A DNA stretch of 64,000 nt from Roseibium suaedae (lineage in GTDB: Bacteria; Pseudomonadota; Alphaproteobacteria; Rhizobiales; Stappiaceae): positions 1 to 64,000 of the forward strand of contig NZ_FRBW01000008.1 of NCBI RefSeq assembly GCF_900142725.1, read 5' to 3'. A program made the position numbers and the translations under genes. Under the pieces are notes generated by a model. It was not told where the DNA came from. It made no database searches and saw only the letters and a list, made by a program, of their open reading frames with translations. Below, one piece after another: positions 34,401 through 43,296 of this stretch (within the stretch, counting starts at the first letter, position 1; each line of letters opens with the position of its first letter).

Positions 34401-37076
34401 CAGCTTCTGGCGGCCGCACGGGTGGTTCTTTTGGCACGTCGCGGCAAAATTGGTGATCAGCTTGTCATGGTGCTGAAGGATCCTGACCTTTTCCTTGCCG
34501 AAGAGAGATTAGCAGACATTCCTCCGGAACCGGCCGGGTACACCACTTCGAGGACAACCGACAAGTCCGCAGCTCCCGATCGTCAAGAAGATCTTCTGGC
34601 CGCTGGTGAAAATCTGGAATTCTTCAACGGCACCGGCGGTTTTGACCAGGATGGGCGGGAATACGTAATCCTGCTCGGCCCGAACGACACGACCCCCGCT
34701 CCCTGGATCAACGTTATTGCCAATCCCGGTTTCGGTTTCCAGGTATCGGCGAGCGGAAGCGGGTTTACGTGGGCCGAAAACAGCCGGGACAACCAACTGA
34801 CACCCTGGTCCAACGATGCCGTGGCAGATCCGGCGGGTGAGGCCTTTTATATCCGAGACGACGACAGCGGCGCGCTGATCTCGCCGACCATCCATCCGTT
34901 GCGCAAGACATGGAATGGGTTCGGAGAAGAGACCGGGCCGTATATCGTGCGGCATGGGTTCGGTTACAGCAAATTCGAACATCAGGCGGACGGTATTGCC
35001 TGTGACCTGGTGCAATTCGTGCCGCGCGAAGATCCGGTGCGGGTCTCGGTGCTGCGTCTGAAAAATACCGGCGAGAAGCCGCGCCATCTGAGCGTTGCCG
35101 CCTATAGCGAACCGGTGATGGGAGTGTCGCGTGCCGCCTCTGCACCTTTTCTTGTAAGTTCACGTGACAGCGCGACCGGAGCCCTGTTGGTATGCAATCC
35201 CTGGAACACCACTTTTCCAGGCCGTGTCATGTTCACCGGCCTCTACGGCCCAGGGGCGGGCGTTGAAAGCTGGACAGGCGATCGGACGGAGTTTCTAGGA
35301 TCGGGGGGGAGCGCAGCCGCCCCCGCAGCGATGCACAGCCAGCCAATTCTTTCGGGCCGGCTAGGGGCCGGGTTCGACCCCTGCCTGGCGCAAATGAAGG
35401 CCGTTGTGCTTGCCCCGGGCGAAAGCGTCGAGCTTTTGCATTTACTCGGCCAATGCACCGATACAGCGACAGTTGGTGCATTGGTCCGGCGCCTTCGCTC
35501 CTCAGATCCGCTCAAGATGCTGGCGGACGTTCAAAAATATTGGACCGAAACTCTGGGCGCTCTTCAGATCGAGACACCTGATCGGGCGATGGACATCATG
35601 GTCAACGGCTGGCTGCCCTATCAGACCCTCGCTTGCCGGATCGAAGCACGCGCGGCCTTCTATCAGGCAAGCGGTGCCTATGGTTTCCGTGACCAGTTGC
35701 AGGACAACATGGCCCTCACTTTGACCCGGCCCAGGCAGACCCGTGCCCACTTGCTGCGTGCTGCCGCCCGTCAGTTTCCCGAGGGCGACGTGCAACATTG
35801 GTGGTTGCCTCATTCAGGACAGGGCGTGCGCACGCGCATCTCCGACGATTGCGTCTGGCTCGGTCACGCGGTGGCCGCCTATGTGGCGAGCACGGGTGAC
35901 ACAGCTGTGCTTGACGAACGTGTTCCATTCCTGGAGGGGCATCGCCTTTGCGATGGCGAGCACGATGCCTTCTTCCTGCCCGACGATGCCGACGATGATG
36001 CCTCGCTTTTTACGCACTGTGTGCTCGGGCTGGATCGCGCCCTGACACTGACCAGCCCTTTTGGCCTGCCGCTGATCGGCACCGGCGACTGGAACGACGG
36101 CATGAATCGCGTCGGTGCCGGTGGCCGCGGTGAAAGCATCTGGTTAGGCTGGCTTCTGCTGCAAACGCTGAACGCTTTTATTCCGCTGGCCGAGCCGCGC
36201 GACACTGCAATAGCGCAACGCTGGCGCACCAGGGCCGAAACCTTGCGCCAGTCCATGGAGACCAATGGATGGGACGGAGACTGGTATCGCCGGGCGACTT
36301 TCGATGATGGCACCTGGCTCGGTACCGCGTCTGCTCGCACCTGCCGTATCGACGCGATCGTGCAAAGCTGGGCAGTCCTGTCTGGACAGGCGGATCCCGC
36401 GCGCGCAACGCGAGCGATGGAAGCCTTCGACCGCCTTCTTGTAAACCGCGACGATGGCCTTTCGTTGCTGTTTACGCCACCATTCGGAGCGGACCTCATG
36501 CCTGAGGATAACGATCCGGGATATATTGCCGCCTACCCGCCGGGCCTGCGCGAGAACGGTGGACAATACAGCCATGCCGCTATGTGGGCGATCCTCGCCT
36601 GGGCGAGGCTGGGACGCGGCGATCGTGCCGCTGAGCTCTTCTCTCTGGTTAATCCCATCAATCACACGCGAACTGAGGCTGCCGCGCAGCTTTACAAGAC
36701 GGAGCCTTATGCCGTCGCCGCCGACGTCTATTCCGTTGCACCGCATATCGGCCGCGGCGGTTGGAGCTGGTACACAGGCTCAGCCGCCTGGATGCACCGC
36801 GCAGCGATCGAGGGGATCCTCGGCATTACCCGTGAGGGCAACCGCCTGCGCGTGGCACCCAACATCCCGGCGGACTGGCCAGGTTTTTCGGCTCGTCTGA
36901 AAGTTGCGGATACCTTGTGCGAAATTCGGGTCGTCCACACCGAAGACGCTATGGCGCGGCTTGACGGGCTGGTGATCACCGCCGCGGGGCCGGAGGTCTT
37001 CATGCCGCTCGATGGTGTGCCTCACGATCTGGTGCTTGGCCTCAGTCATGTCGAGCCAAAGACACCTGCCGTGTGA
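28476..37076 (+). CDS. Cyclic beta-1,2-glucan synthase-like protein (NdvB/ChvB type)
   Basis: Giant inner-membrane glucan synthase, 2866 residues; ChvB and NdvB are about 2830. Membrane segments lie near residues 415-470, 818-855 and 947-980. The glycosyltransferase part shows TLDSDTLMPRDTV (about 633) and a QXXRW-like HRWCRGDWQLLPW. A glucoamylase-like part follows (GISESGFNARDVEFTYQYS). The last 500 residues form a GH94 phosphorylase domain with TGDWNDGMNRVG (about 2535, catalytic Asp), RENGGQYSHAA and GGWSWYTGSAAWMHR. The product would be a periplasmic cyclic glucan important for osmotic and surface fitness. The start has GGAGG 6 bases upstream. An extra-chromosomal copy beside stress genes is notable. 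Confidence 0.9.
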   Translation: MTVGFSGWSPLRRASRAPWSDINPVRAEMFGVERLEQHATSLAERQDVTLKPPRVVSLQRRLEENAIALSATRKACNLELAAGHPIEPAAQWFLDNYHQVVAQIGESRTDLPASYYRTLPKLADGAFRGYPRVFGLVWAYVAHTDSHLDAAVLSRFIRAYQQVQPLTIGELWAVPITLRLVLLENLRRLSDQIGMGRKRRHEADQLADRILGAGTKQSLPLAYLEAGLNGRMSEVFAAQLAKRLRDCDPLITPAIGWLEERLAVQGSDIDLVVHHAQERQGASNVSVRNVITSLRTISEMDWPDLFEGVSLVDAKLREHAGFAAMDFASRNLYRTAVEDLARHCDHSEIEVAGLAIEAAGRVSGIAATSLYDPQSQRRSDPGWHLFAEGRIAFERQIGFRRDWSHWHHFHPGLSGYAGSIFCVTLGLLVLGLWAAAGLANAPVSMLFLALLALAALIPASTVAQILIDRLIGWTVPSTALPGLALEDGIPASLRTLVVVPTLLTNVSDMREQIEGLEVHYLSGTNGDVSFALLTDGVDAPRQNMPGDAALVTLIDKDIARLNQLYGSAPLGVRFLHLHRQRRYNPVEKLWMGWERKRGKLQELNRLLRGDTNTDYRTPDGGTPFVPSDVRYVLTLDSDTLMPRDTVRRLIGKMAHPLNRPVIDPALRRVRAGHAILQPRVTPALPAARSGTAFQYATSGPGGMDPYATAASDIYQDLFGEGCFTGKGIYDLDAFETVMAGRVPENALLSHDLLEGIFARAGLASDVELVESFPERQDLAARRIHRWCRGDWQLLPWLGRRGGLGALGRFKVLDTLRRSLLAPATLGMLTMGWLLPGMAAVLVTALVLAVLMLPSFLHAAVSAVPHRAGLHLQTHLRLMREDLALALLQTGLATAFLADASWRSLDAITRTLWRLLVSRRHLLQWTTAASLAAAPRPDLGGYARAMAPGTTLGLALAGLVAMAAPASLPLILPFAGLWLAAPYIAFRVSQVPKPRSEATLTPQDAQALRQIARRTWRYFETFVTAEDSHLPPDNFQENPHPSIAHRTSPTNIGLYLLATVAACDFGWISRKQAAGRISATLGSIETLPRLNGHFYNWYNTQDGRVLAPPYISSVDSGNLAGHLIALANACEEWAEATAPDLQRCRGGLADLLDLMEIDVVQAGVAPDPCFLATMRSLRDSLAQAEIDWPALQRLVAEAENSPWASSLPDASARSWLSLLRDSLNELATDAVGCGIDRADLAGHLRQLGETARRLAMEMDFAFLLNPERKLLSIGYSVHENALDPACYDLLASEARLASLLAVAKQDVPLRHWFRLGRASTAVRGGTALVSWAGSMFEYLMPELVMREPEGGQLGYTCRLAVTHQIAYGEAQGVPWGISESGFNARDVEFTYQYSPFGVPGLGLKRGLAGDLVIAPYATGLAAMLDPAAARRNYDALEEAGGLGAYGFYEALDFTPSRVLPGQRVSVVQSYMAHHQGMTIAAIANALTDGQIRARFHREPMIHASELLLQERLPRDIARTLPTLEEPTVTPAVPPGVERGRRISGCPSGPPISHLMSNGHYAVMLTANGGGYSRWGDIALTRWREDTTRDHQGALLHLRDISNGTELSFGPCEQGMAKTQQDVQFFEDHTTFTAQTGRLDTVLDILVSGEADAEVRRLSITNSGRSVCDLDVTSYVELTLAAPTSEAAHPTFSRMFVQTDFLPEYGALIAWRRRRNPDEPEIWAAQFMSIEGETIAPLQYDSDRATALGRDQEQARPRATTHPGPLAGRTGTVLDPVFALRNRLRVAPGDTARLMIWMVAADSREALIDLIDRHHDSNAYDRARTLAWTQAQVQLRHLGISPDEAANFQRLAAPILYHDARFRPPAAVLAKGAGRQSGLWPLAISGDLPIVLLRIDDPADIGQVRALLQAHEYWLGKQLSVDLVILNENPASYVKDLQAAIDTALRSSHSRPRSGEQRVRGAVYALRSDLVAPEARAQLLAAARVVLLARRGKIGDQLVMVLKDPDLFLAEERLADIPPEPAGYTTSRTTDKSAAPDRQEDLLAAGENLEFFNGTGGFDQDGREYVILLGPNDTTPAPWINVIANPGFGFQVSASGSGFTWAENSRDNQLTPWSNDAVADPAGEAFYIRDDDSGALISPTIHPLRKTWNGFGEETGPYIVRHGFGYSKFEHQADGIACDLVQFVPREDPVRVSVLRLKNTGEKPRHLSVAAYSEPVMGVSRAASAPFLVSSRDSATGALLVCNPWNTTFPGRVMFTGLYGPGAGVESWTGDRTEFLGSGGSAAAPAAMHSQPILSGRLGAGFDPCLAQMKAVVLAPGESVELLHLLGQCTDTATVGALVRRLRSSDPLKMLADVQKYWTETLGALQIETPDRAMDIMVNGWLPYQTLACRIEARAAFYQASGAYGFRDQLQDNMALTLTRPRQTRAHLLRAAARQFPEGDVQHWWLPHSGQGVRTRISDDCVWLGHAVAAYVASTGDTAVLDERVPFLEGHRLCDGEHDAFFLPDDADDDASLFTHCVLGLDRALTLTSPFGLPLIGTGDWNDGMNRVGAGGRGESIWLGWLLLQTLNAFIPLAEPRDTAIAQRWRTRAETLRQSMETNGWDGDWYRRATFDDGTWLGTASARTCRIDAIVQSWAVLSGQADPARATRAMEAFDRLLVNRDDGLSLLFTPPFGADLMPEDNDPGYIAAYPPGLRENGGQYSHAAMWAILAWARLGRGDRAAELFSLVNPINHTRTEAAAQLYKTEPYAVAADVYSVAPHIGRGGWSWYTGSAAWMHRAAIEGILGITREGNRLRVAPNIPADWPGFSARLKVADTLCEIRVVHTEDAMARLDGLVITAAGPEVFMPLDGVPHDLVLGLSHVEPKTPAV

Positions 37077-37194
37077 CAGAGCCGGGCTAAAGGCGGCTGC
37101 GGAAAGAGAACTGCTCGCGTCGTGTCGACATCAGTTTGCCGGCTGAGCACTGTGAGCGTGCGCCCTTCTTGCTTCAAATATCAGAGAGACCCAC

Positions 37195-38067
37195 ATGACG
37201 ACGTTGAGCACATATCACGTGACCACATATCGCTATCTGCAACCGGTCTTGCTTGGACCGCACCGGATGATGCTGCGGCCGCGTGAAGCGCGCGAACTGC
37301 GGCTGATTTCGCATGACTTGACGGTGTCGCCAGAGGCAGAAATCACCTGGACCCATGACGTCGCGGGCAATGCTGTCGCGACTGCCCGGTTCAACGCACC
37401 GACCGACCTATTGCTTGTCGAAAGCCGCGCAACTGTTGAACTCACTGCGTCGGCTTGGCCGGTATTCACCATCGCTGCCGAGGCAATCAATTATCCGCTT
37501 TTCTACTCCGATGACGACCGGACCGATCTCGGGGCGCTTGTAACACCGCAATATTGCGACCCTGACGGCCAACTGTCCAGATGGGCTGAAGGTTTCGTCC
37601 TTGGGCGTCCAACGGATACGTTGTCCTTGCTGAGGGACATCGCGATCGGTGTCTCGTCCAGCGTTGCCTATCTAAGCCGTGAAATGGAAGGTACGCAGAT
37701 GCCGCTGGACACGCTTTCGCGTGGATCCGGATCGTGTCGTGACATCGCGGTCCTGTTCGCAGAGGCCGTGCGAAGCCTTGGTTTCGGAGCCCGTATCGTC
37801 TCCGGTTATCTCTTCGATCCCGATAAGCGTCTCTTGGGTCACGAAAGTACAGGCTCCACTCATGCCTGGGCGGAAGTCTTCGTACCAGGTGCGGGATGGG
37901 TCGCTTTCGATCCCACGAACCAAAGCGTCGGATCCAAAAATCTTATCCCCGTTGCCGTCGCTCGCGGAATTCATCAGGTCGTCCCGGTTGCCGGCAGTTT
38001 TATGGGACCCGGGAACGCTCTGGCAGAAATGTCAGTCGAAGTTCATCACACAGTGCTCGATGATTGA
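37195..38067 (+). CDS. Transglutaminase-like protein
   Basis: A 290-residue transglutaminase/protease-like protein. An N-terminal beta domain ([20 protein letters not shown]) is followed by the catalytic core, with Cys in [20 protein letters not shown], His in [16 protein letters not shown] and Asp in VAFDPTNQ. The family includes cysteine peptidases and enzymes of unknown role that are often encoded beside large glucan or peptide-processing genes. It starts 118 bases after the glucan synthase-like gene and could modify or release envelope material (inference). Confidence 0.87.
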   Translation: MTTLSTYHVTTYRYLQPVLLGPHRMMLRPREARELRLISHDLTVSPEAEITWTHDVAGNAVATARFNAPTDLLLVESRATVELTASAWPVFTIAAEAINYPLFYSDDDRTDLGALVTPQYCDPDGQLSRWAEGFVLGRPTDTLSLLRDIAIGVSSSVAYLSREMEGTQMPLDTLSRGSGSCRDIAVLFAEAVRSLGFGARIVSGYLFDPDKRLLGHESTGSTHAWAEVFVPGAGWVAFDPTNQSVGSKNLIPVAVARGIHQVVPVAGSFMGPGNALAEMSVEVHHTVLDD

Positions 38068-38188
38068 AGTTGGAATGCCGACCGGGAATTCATTGGACGC
38101 TGCGGTATCGGGAAACGTCGAACAGAGCACGGCACATATCGCGACAAGGGCCGGCTCAACCCATGACACACCAAATCCGCTCCGGTCC

Positions 38189-38896
38189 CTAGCTGTTCCT
38201 GTTGATGCTTGTGCGTGGCTCGTCCCGGTTCAGCGTCTGGTCGAACACGGCGCTTGCACTTGCCAACGTCAGTCTCGCAGTCACGCCGCTTTCACTTGAT
38301 GAATAATTGATCGAGCTACCGATTTGAGCAGACAGCGCCTTTACCAGTCGTGTTCCCAATCCTGCGTCGGTCTTGCCAGTGCCAGCACTCCCAAGACCCG
38401 GTCCGTTGTCGCTGACTGTAATCAGGATCGATCCGCTGATATCTTTTCGACAGGCAATCCCGATCCGCCTGACAGAACCGGCGCGATGACCATACTTGAG
38501 GGCATTTGTGACGATCTCGGTAAAGATTTGCGCGACGGGGAGCACATGATCGAATTTCAACGCGCAGTCAGGCGCGTAGGTTTCGGTGAAGATGACGTCG
38601 TCCGCAATGCCCGACCTGAGGGTTGTGCAAATCTGGCCCAGAAAATCCCCCAACTGAACGTCATCTTCGGAACCGCTACCGGCAAGTATCTGGTGCAGGT
38701 CCGACACGGCCTGGATATGTGCGCTGATCGCGTTCAACAACAACGAAACTTCCATGACCTCCAATGGGCTTTCCTGTCTCATGAGACCGATCCCCTTGAG
38801 GCGTACATAACTGGACAGCAAGGCCAGGTGATTGGCGATCCGGTGGTCGGCCTCGAGGGAACCGGTGGAGTGGGCTTTGTTTCTGAACTTTCGCAT
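38189..38896 (-). CDS. HWE/HisKA_2-type sensor histidine kinase
   Basis: A compact 235-residue kinase without a sensor domain. The phosphorylated His is in LEADHRIANHLALLSSYVRL. The ATPase part has an N box EIVTNALKYGH, a G box DNGPGLGSAG and GLGTRLVKALSAQIG. The HisKA_2/HWE class is abundant in alphaproteobacteria and often feeds the general stress response via PhyR. The start at 38896 has GAGG upstream. It converges on the transglutaminase gene. A cytoplasmic kinase lacking input domains suggests partner-dependent control. Confidence 0.87.
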   Translation of the reverse strand: MRKFRNKAHSTGSLEADHRIANHLALLSSYVRLKGIGLMRQESPLEVMEVSLLLNAISAHIQAVSDLHQILAGSGSEDDVQLGDFLGQICTTLRSGIADDVIFTETYAPDCALKFDHVLPVAQIFTEIVTNALKYGHRAGSVRRIGIACRKDISGSILITVSDNGPGLGSAGTGKTDAGLGTRLVKALSAQIGSSINYSSSESGVTARLTLASASAVFDQTLNRDEPRTSINRNS

Positions 38897-38938
38897 TTGG
38901 GACCTCGTTGGTTCCGTTCTTTCACAGGACCGGCACAT

Positions 38939-39609
38939 TTGCAGAACCCCTGCCGGGACGCGTCCGCCGAACCCTGCGCGCTGCTCTTCACCCAGTGAAT
39001 GCGCGTCTTCAGCGACCTTACGCTTCAGTCATTCCAGCGGTACTGATACAGATCAGGTCAATGCCTTCAAAGACGCGCAGGGCACCCGCAAAGCTATTGA
39101 TGAAACGCTTCCGAGCGCGGAGCGCTGCTCAATCGGTCTTCGTCCCTCAAGCTGCCGATAACCAGCTGCAGCTGGCGATTGGGTGCAGATTGAGCGCGCA
39201 CCTCGCTTGCATGTTGATCTCGATCAGTACCGCATGCCGGAGAGTTGCTAACTTAGTCTCAAGCAGGAGGCCCGTGGATCTGCAGCAAGTGCATTTTATG
39301 CGTCGCTTTACAGTCCGATACCGCGTGGCCAGCCCCTGAAGAAGGAACGGATTTCCATGAGCTACACAATCACTCGGATGTTCGACCTTGCCGCCTTTGA
39401 AGACATCGATGCCCGAATACACCTAGGGAACACAGGCTTTTGCCAAAGGCTTTAATCCCTTCAACCACTGATCTGAGTCAGTGCCGGGTTGCCTGCTTTC
39501 CGTTAAGGTGAATGACACCGAAGAAACAGGCCTGACCTGCTTCGGTTCAATCGGAGCAAAGTCCCCGGCGATTTCTGCCGAAACGGACGGTGCCCGCAAG
39601 GATCCTCAG
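38939..39609. other. Gene-poor stretch with a possible stress-protein remnant
   Basis: About 670 bases with no convincing full gene. A short frame at 39357-39455 begins MSYTITRMFDLAAF after a good AAGGAA ribosome-binding site. Its first residues resemble small alphaproteobacterial general-stress proteins, but it stops after 32 residues, so it may be a truncated copy. The rest shows nothing recognisable. Confidence 0.35.
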
Positions 39610-39996
39610 ATGGCATACGTACCGAACAGACTGAGACAAGACCCGCAATACGACCTTTTTCTACAAGCCGCTGTCGGCGACGATGTTCGCGGAACCAGTG
39701 TCACCGTGCTTTCGATGCTCGCCCGGCTTGGCGTCGATCCCTGGGTTGAGGCGGCGACGCTGACTCATTTGAAGGAGGTAGTTGCACGGCAAAGACTGGA
39801 GGCGCTCCTGGGCCGATTCACCGATGTACCGTTGTTCGGTCCGGCACTAGACATGGCTGTCTCGCGGCTGATCGCTTGTCTTCCGCGCGTCAGCAAGGAC
39901 GTTCCCACGCCACGGCCGACCGCAATATCCATCTATTGGCTGGCCGGCATCGGCCTGCTGCTGGCCTATGCCGGCTTGCAAGCCCATGGAAATTAG
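39610..39996 (+). CDS. Small C-terminal membrane protein, unknown
   Basis: A 128-residue protein: a soluble first part (RLRQDPQYDLFLQAAVGDD, LSMLARLGVDPWVEAATL) and one C-terminal hydrophobic helix (AISIYWLAGIGLLLAYAGL). The LARLGVDPWxEAAxL pattern recurs in small uncharacterised alphaproteobacterial proteins, but I do not know a function. The ATG at 39610 with AAGGAT upstream was preferred over an earlier start at 39481. It heads a run of three tiny rightward genes. Confidence 0.68.
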   Translation: MAYVPNRLRQDPQYDLFLQAAVGDDVRGTSVTVLSMLARLGVDPWVEAATLTHLKEVVARQRLEALLGRFTDVPLFGPALDMAVSRLIACLPRVSKDVPTPRPTAISIYWLAGIGLLLAYAGLQAHGN

Positions 39997-40065
39997 AAGG
40001 GGACTGGCAGCCTCTTCACCCAGCCTCCACAGTCTTCTGAACATCGGCATTCATTGAGGGACATG

Positions 40066-40209
40066 ATGATCAACCGGAACCTTCTTCTGATCCTTCTCGG
40101 CGTGCTTGCTGTCGTGGCGGTTGGCGCCAGCTACCTCTACTACAACGAACGCCAGCGCGGGATCGATATCGAGATCGGCCAGAACGGCATTTCCATCGAA
40201 GGCAAATAA
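40066..40209 (+). CDS. Tiny single-span membrane protein, 47 residues
   Basis: Starts MINRNLLLILLGVLAVVAVG, a single hydrophobic helix, followed by LYYNERQRGIDIEIGQNGIS and a short tail. GAGGG lies 5 bases upstream. The N-in helix and short polar tail match small uncharacterised alphaproteobacterial membrane peptides. No function is known to me. It is the middle one of three small genes in a row. Confidence 0.65.
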   Translation: MINRNLLLILLGVLAVVAVGASYLYYNERQRGIDIEIGQNGISIEGK

Positions 40210-40323
40210 GCAAAATGACACAGCCGGAGCGTTGCGAAGACCATTGAGCCGCCCGGTCGCCGAGGTTCAGATCAACAGTACTTATTGCGAGAAGCGATAG
40301 TCCATCTTTCAGGAGAAACCATC

Positions 40324-40488
40324 ATGTCACTCGGCTTGATCCTCATTATTCTGCTTGTCATTATTCTGCTGGGGGGATTCAGCGGCCGTGTCGGCGGCTA
40401 TGGTTTTGGCTTCGGCCACGCCGGGGTCGGTGTGCTTGGTGCTGTGCTGATCGTCGTCATCGTGCTGGTACTGCTTGGCCGTATCTGA
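40324..40488 (+). CDS. DUF3309-like small hydrophobic protein
   Basis: A 54-residue peptide of two hydrophobic helices around a glycine-rich turn (GGFSGRVGGYGFGFGHAG), ending VIVLVLLGRI, the pattern of DUF3309. A good AGGAGA site lies 8 bases before the ATG. These peptides are widespread in proteobacteria, often near stress genes, with no established function. Confidence 0.75.
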   Translation: MSLGLILIILLVIILLGGFSGRVGGYGFGFGHAGVGVLGAVLIVVIVLVLLGRI

Positions 40489-40753
40489 AACGGCTTGCCG
40501 TCAGGGGGATGTCACTTTCAGTGCCCCTTAACTCTCACCGGAGCTGTTCCTGAGGGCTTGCCTATGTAGACGGCCGACGGCGACCTCCATCTTCGCAGTC
40601 AGAAACTGGTTCCCAGTCGCCCAGAACCCTCGGCGATAAACAGAAACAAGAAGTCCGCGACGAAGTAACAACCCCGAGGCAAACCCAATTGCGCTTGATT
40701 GGGTTCCGCCAGACGGTCGGAAAGGCTTCGTTGATGTTTTGTATTTTCAAACT

Positions 40754-42082
40754 TTACCCGCTTCGGTTGAAGTTAGGGCGCGTCACTAGCCACAAGAGCG
40801 CAAGCAAACCTATAATCGCAGAGACTACGGATCCCGTAAGAATTCCGAGCTTTGCGGCCCCTAGCAGCTCCTGATCAAATGCCAGGTTCGCGATGAACAG
40901 CGACATGGTGAAGCCGATGCCGGCGAGAAATGCGCCTGCAGTCAAAAACGGCCATGCCAGATCAGGGTGTCTCACCGCAAAGCCCAAGCGAACAGCCGCC
41001 CAGCTGAAACCGAGAACACCAAGAGGCTTGCCAAGCACCAATCCCGCGACAATTGCCAAAGAGATCTGCTGACCAAAGTCGGCCATGTCGATCGAGATCC
41101 CGGCGTTTGCCAAGGCGAAGACCGGCATGACAGCAAATCCCACCCATGGATGCAGCACCATTTCGAGCCTCTCAACCGGAGAAAGGGTCTCTGAAACCGC
41201 CCGGCCGGCCTCGCGAAGGTCATGTCGTTCAGGAGTGTCACCACTCCAATGATCTCCTCTTGGATAGGCGAGGACCTGCTCGAGAATTGCCCGCAGACGT
41301 GTATCGCTCACCCAATTTTGTGTCGGTGTCATTAAGCCAAGAAGAACTCCGGCAATGGTTGCATGAAGGCCAGAGGCGTCGACGCACAACCAAATTGCGC
41401 CGCCCGCCGAAAAATATATGAGCATGCTTCTAATGCCCAGGCGGGCAATGCTGGCCACGAGAGCAAATCCCAGTACCGCCGCTCCTAAAGCCGCCCAGTT
41501 AAACGCCTCACCGTAAAACACAGCTACGACAAGAATAGCGCCGACATCATCAAATATAGCCAATGACAACAGAAAGAGCCGAAGAGTAGGTGGAATGCGC
41601 CGCCCGAAGAGTGCGAGGCAACCGATAGCGAATGCCGTATCGGTGGCCATGACGGTTCCCCATCCGCGTATCCCCGGATTCCCGGCGATCAACGCCAAAT
41701 AGATCGAAACCGGTACGATCATCCCTCCGAGCGCAGCTGCAAAAGGTAACGCAGCCTGCCTTGGGTTCTTCAATTCTCCGAGAACAATTTCTCGTTTGAG
41801 TTCTAGGGAGATCACAAAGAAAAAGAATGTCATCAGTCCATCGTTGATCCAGTGCCGCAGCGAACGGGTGAAATCCAGCGATCCGAAATGGAGACCAATC
41901 GGTGTTTCCCAAATGGCCTCAAAAGACAGGGCCCAGGGCGAATTGGCCAGGGAAAGGGCGAGCAGCAAAGCAAGGAGCAACAGTCCGCCTGCCGCTGCCT
42001 CGATTTTCAAAAAACGTGAGAATGCCTTTGTGAATCGATCGGCAATTTCCTGAGGAAGGCTAGTCCCATTTGAACCGGTCAT
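40754..42082 (-). CDS. nhaA: Na+/H+ antiporter NhaA
   Basis: Full-length NhaA, 442 residues, which exchanges cytoplasmic sodium for protons. The catalytic pair is in SLAIFDDVGAILVVAVFY (equivalent to Asp163-Asp164 of E. coli). Other family stretches are FFFFVISLELKREIVLGEL, GGMIVPVSIYLA, GWGTVMATDTAFAIG and GIGFTMSLFIANLAF. It stands alone on the minus strand among stress genes and fits a marine, salt-exposed host. No linked nhaR was seen. Confidence 0.96.
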   Translation of the reverse strand: MTGSNGTSLPQEIADRFTKAFSRFLKIEAAAGGLLLLALLLALSLANSPWALSFEAIWETPIGLHFGSLDFTRSLRHWINDGLMTFFFFVISLELKREIVLGELKNPRQAALPFAAALGGMIVPVSIYLALIAGNPGIRGWGTVMATDTAFAIGCLALFGRRIPPTLRLFLLSLAIFDDVGAILVVAVFYGEAFNWAALGAAVLGFALVASIARLGIRSMLIYFSAGGAIWLCVDASGLHATIAGVLLGLMTPTQNWVSDTRLRAILEQVLAYPRGDHWSGDTPERHDLREAGRAVSETLSPVERLEMVLHPWVGFAVMPVFALANAGISIDMADFGQQISLAIVAGLVLGKPLGVLGFSWAAVRLGFAVRHPDLAWPFLTAGAFLAGIGFTMSLFIANLAFDQELLGAAKLGILTGSVVSAIIGLLALLWLVTRPNFNRSG

Positions 42083-42171
42083 GTCAGTGCTGTCCGTGCC
42101 GGAGAATTGATGCCTCTTCGTGCGTCTATCGTGAAGAGGCTGGCTTGGCCTACTCGCGGGCCCGGATCAGG

Positions 42172-42408
42172 TCAGGGCCTTCGAACCGAGTTTCCGCCAG
42201 CGATAATCCGATTGATTAGCACGGCGACACCGCGGTGCATTTCCATGTCTCCTTCTGGAGAAACGGCATTCTCATGTGACGCTGCAGCGTCGCGAAGCAC
42301 ACCTATGATCTCATGTTCGGGCAGAATAGCGTGGTCATTCATGGCAAGCAGGAGAGCCTCACAAATTGAGAGGGCTGCCATTCCTGAGTAGTCTTCTGGA
42401 TTGGGCAT
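42172..42408 (-). CDS. Small soluble protein, unknown
   Basis: A 78-residue protein starting MPNPEDYSGMAALSICEALL, followed by EHEIIGVLRDAAASHEN and a C-terminal helix. The SGMAALSICExLLLA pattern recurs in small uncharacterised rhizobial proteins (recollection). The start at 42408 was preferred over 42444 on this pattern. It is divergent from the Crp/Fnr gene, so the 114-base spacer may carry that regulator's site. Confidence 0.65.
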   Translation of the reverse strand: MPNPEDYSGMAALSICEALLLAMNDHAILPEHEIIGVLRDAAASHENAVSPEGDMEMHRGVAVLINRIIAGGNSVRRP

Positions 42409-42522
42409 CACTGGCGTTCCTTCGTGTGGGGACGAGGTCCCCATCGATTGCGAACCTGTTGATTATCATCAGCCTCGCAGAGATCGTGCTATGCTGCACT
42501 GATCGAAAGCAGTCCTTGCGCC

Positions 42523-43296
42523 GTGGATATGAGATATTTTTCACGGGCACTGGAGGCCTTTTTGAACACCGTCGACATCAGCCCACTTACGCGCAAACTC
42601 TCTACATTCGTTGCTCTGTCCGCGAATGAACTTGCCGTGCTCGAGCGTTTGTATCAGCGCCGCAGAACGTTCGTCGCAGGGCGAGACCTCGTGGAACAGG
42701 GGCAGTCGAAACAGGCAGCCTATATTTTGGCGTCAGGCTGGGTATGCTCCTACAAGATTCAACCTGACGGGACACGCCAGATCGTCGATTTTCAAATCCC
42801 CGGCGATTTTTTAGGGTTGCGCAGTGTTCTGCTTCGAACTTCAGACCATAGTTTCGAGCCGATCACGGAAATTCAGGCCGCGGAGGTACTGGCGAAGGAT
42901 CTCCTGGAAGTGTTCGCGTCGACGCCTCGCTTGGCAACAGCCGTCCTTTGGGCAGCGTCGCGGGACGAAGCGATGGTCGTTGAGCATCTGGTGGGCATCG
43001 GACGGCGCACATCGATCGCACGAATGGCGCATTTCCTATTGGAGCTTGGCGCCAGGCTGGTGCTGGTCGGACTGGGAAGCCGGACCGGCTACGCTTGCCC
43101 GCTGACCCAATATCATCTGGCCGATGCTCTGGGACTGAGTGCTGTGCACGTTAATCGTGTCCTCAGGCAGCTGAGGGAAAGGGGCCTGGTTACGTTCCGG
43201 GACGGCTGGGTTACATTCGACGACCATGAACGTCTGAGTGAGCTTGCGGGGTTTGATCCGGCCTATCTTGATCAGACTGGTCCGCTTTTGAGATAG
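42523..43296 (+). CDS. Crp/Fnr-family transcriptional regulator
   Basis: A 257-residue regulator. The cyclic-nucleotide-binding beta-roll (FVAGRDLVEQGQSKQAAYIL, later VDFQIPGDFLGLRSVLL) is followed by a long helix and a C-terminal Crp-type helix-turn-helix (YHLADALGLSAVHVNRVLRQ). No Fnr cysteine cluster is seen. Other starts inside the first 20 residues are possible. Such regulators of the CRP_2 type are common in rhizobial stress regions; targets may include the adjacent small gene. Confidence 0.88.
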   Translation: MDMRYFSRALEAFLNTVDISPLTRKLSTFVALSANELAVLERLYQRRRTFVAGRDLVEQGQSKQAAYILASGWVCSYKIQPDGTRQIVDFQIPGDFLGLRSVLLRTSDHSFEPITEIQAAEVLAKDLLEVFASTPRLATAVLWAASRDEAMVVEHLVGIGRRTSIARMAHFLLELGARLVLVGLGSRTGYACPLTQYHLADALGLSAVHVNRVLRQLRERGLVTFRDGWVTFDDHERLSELAGFDPAYLDQTGPLLR

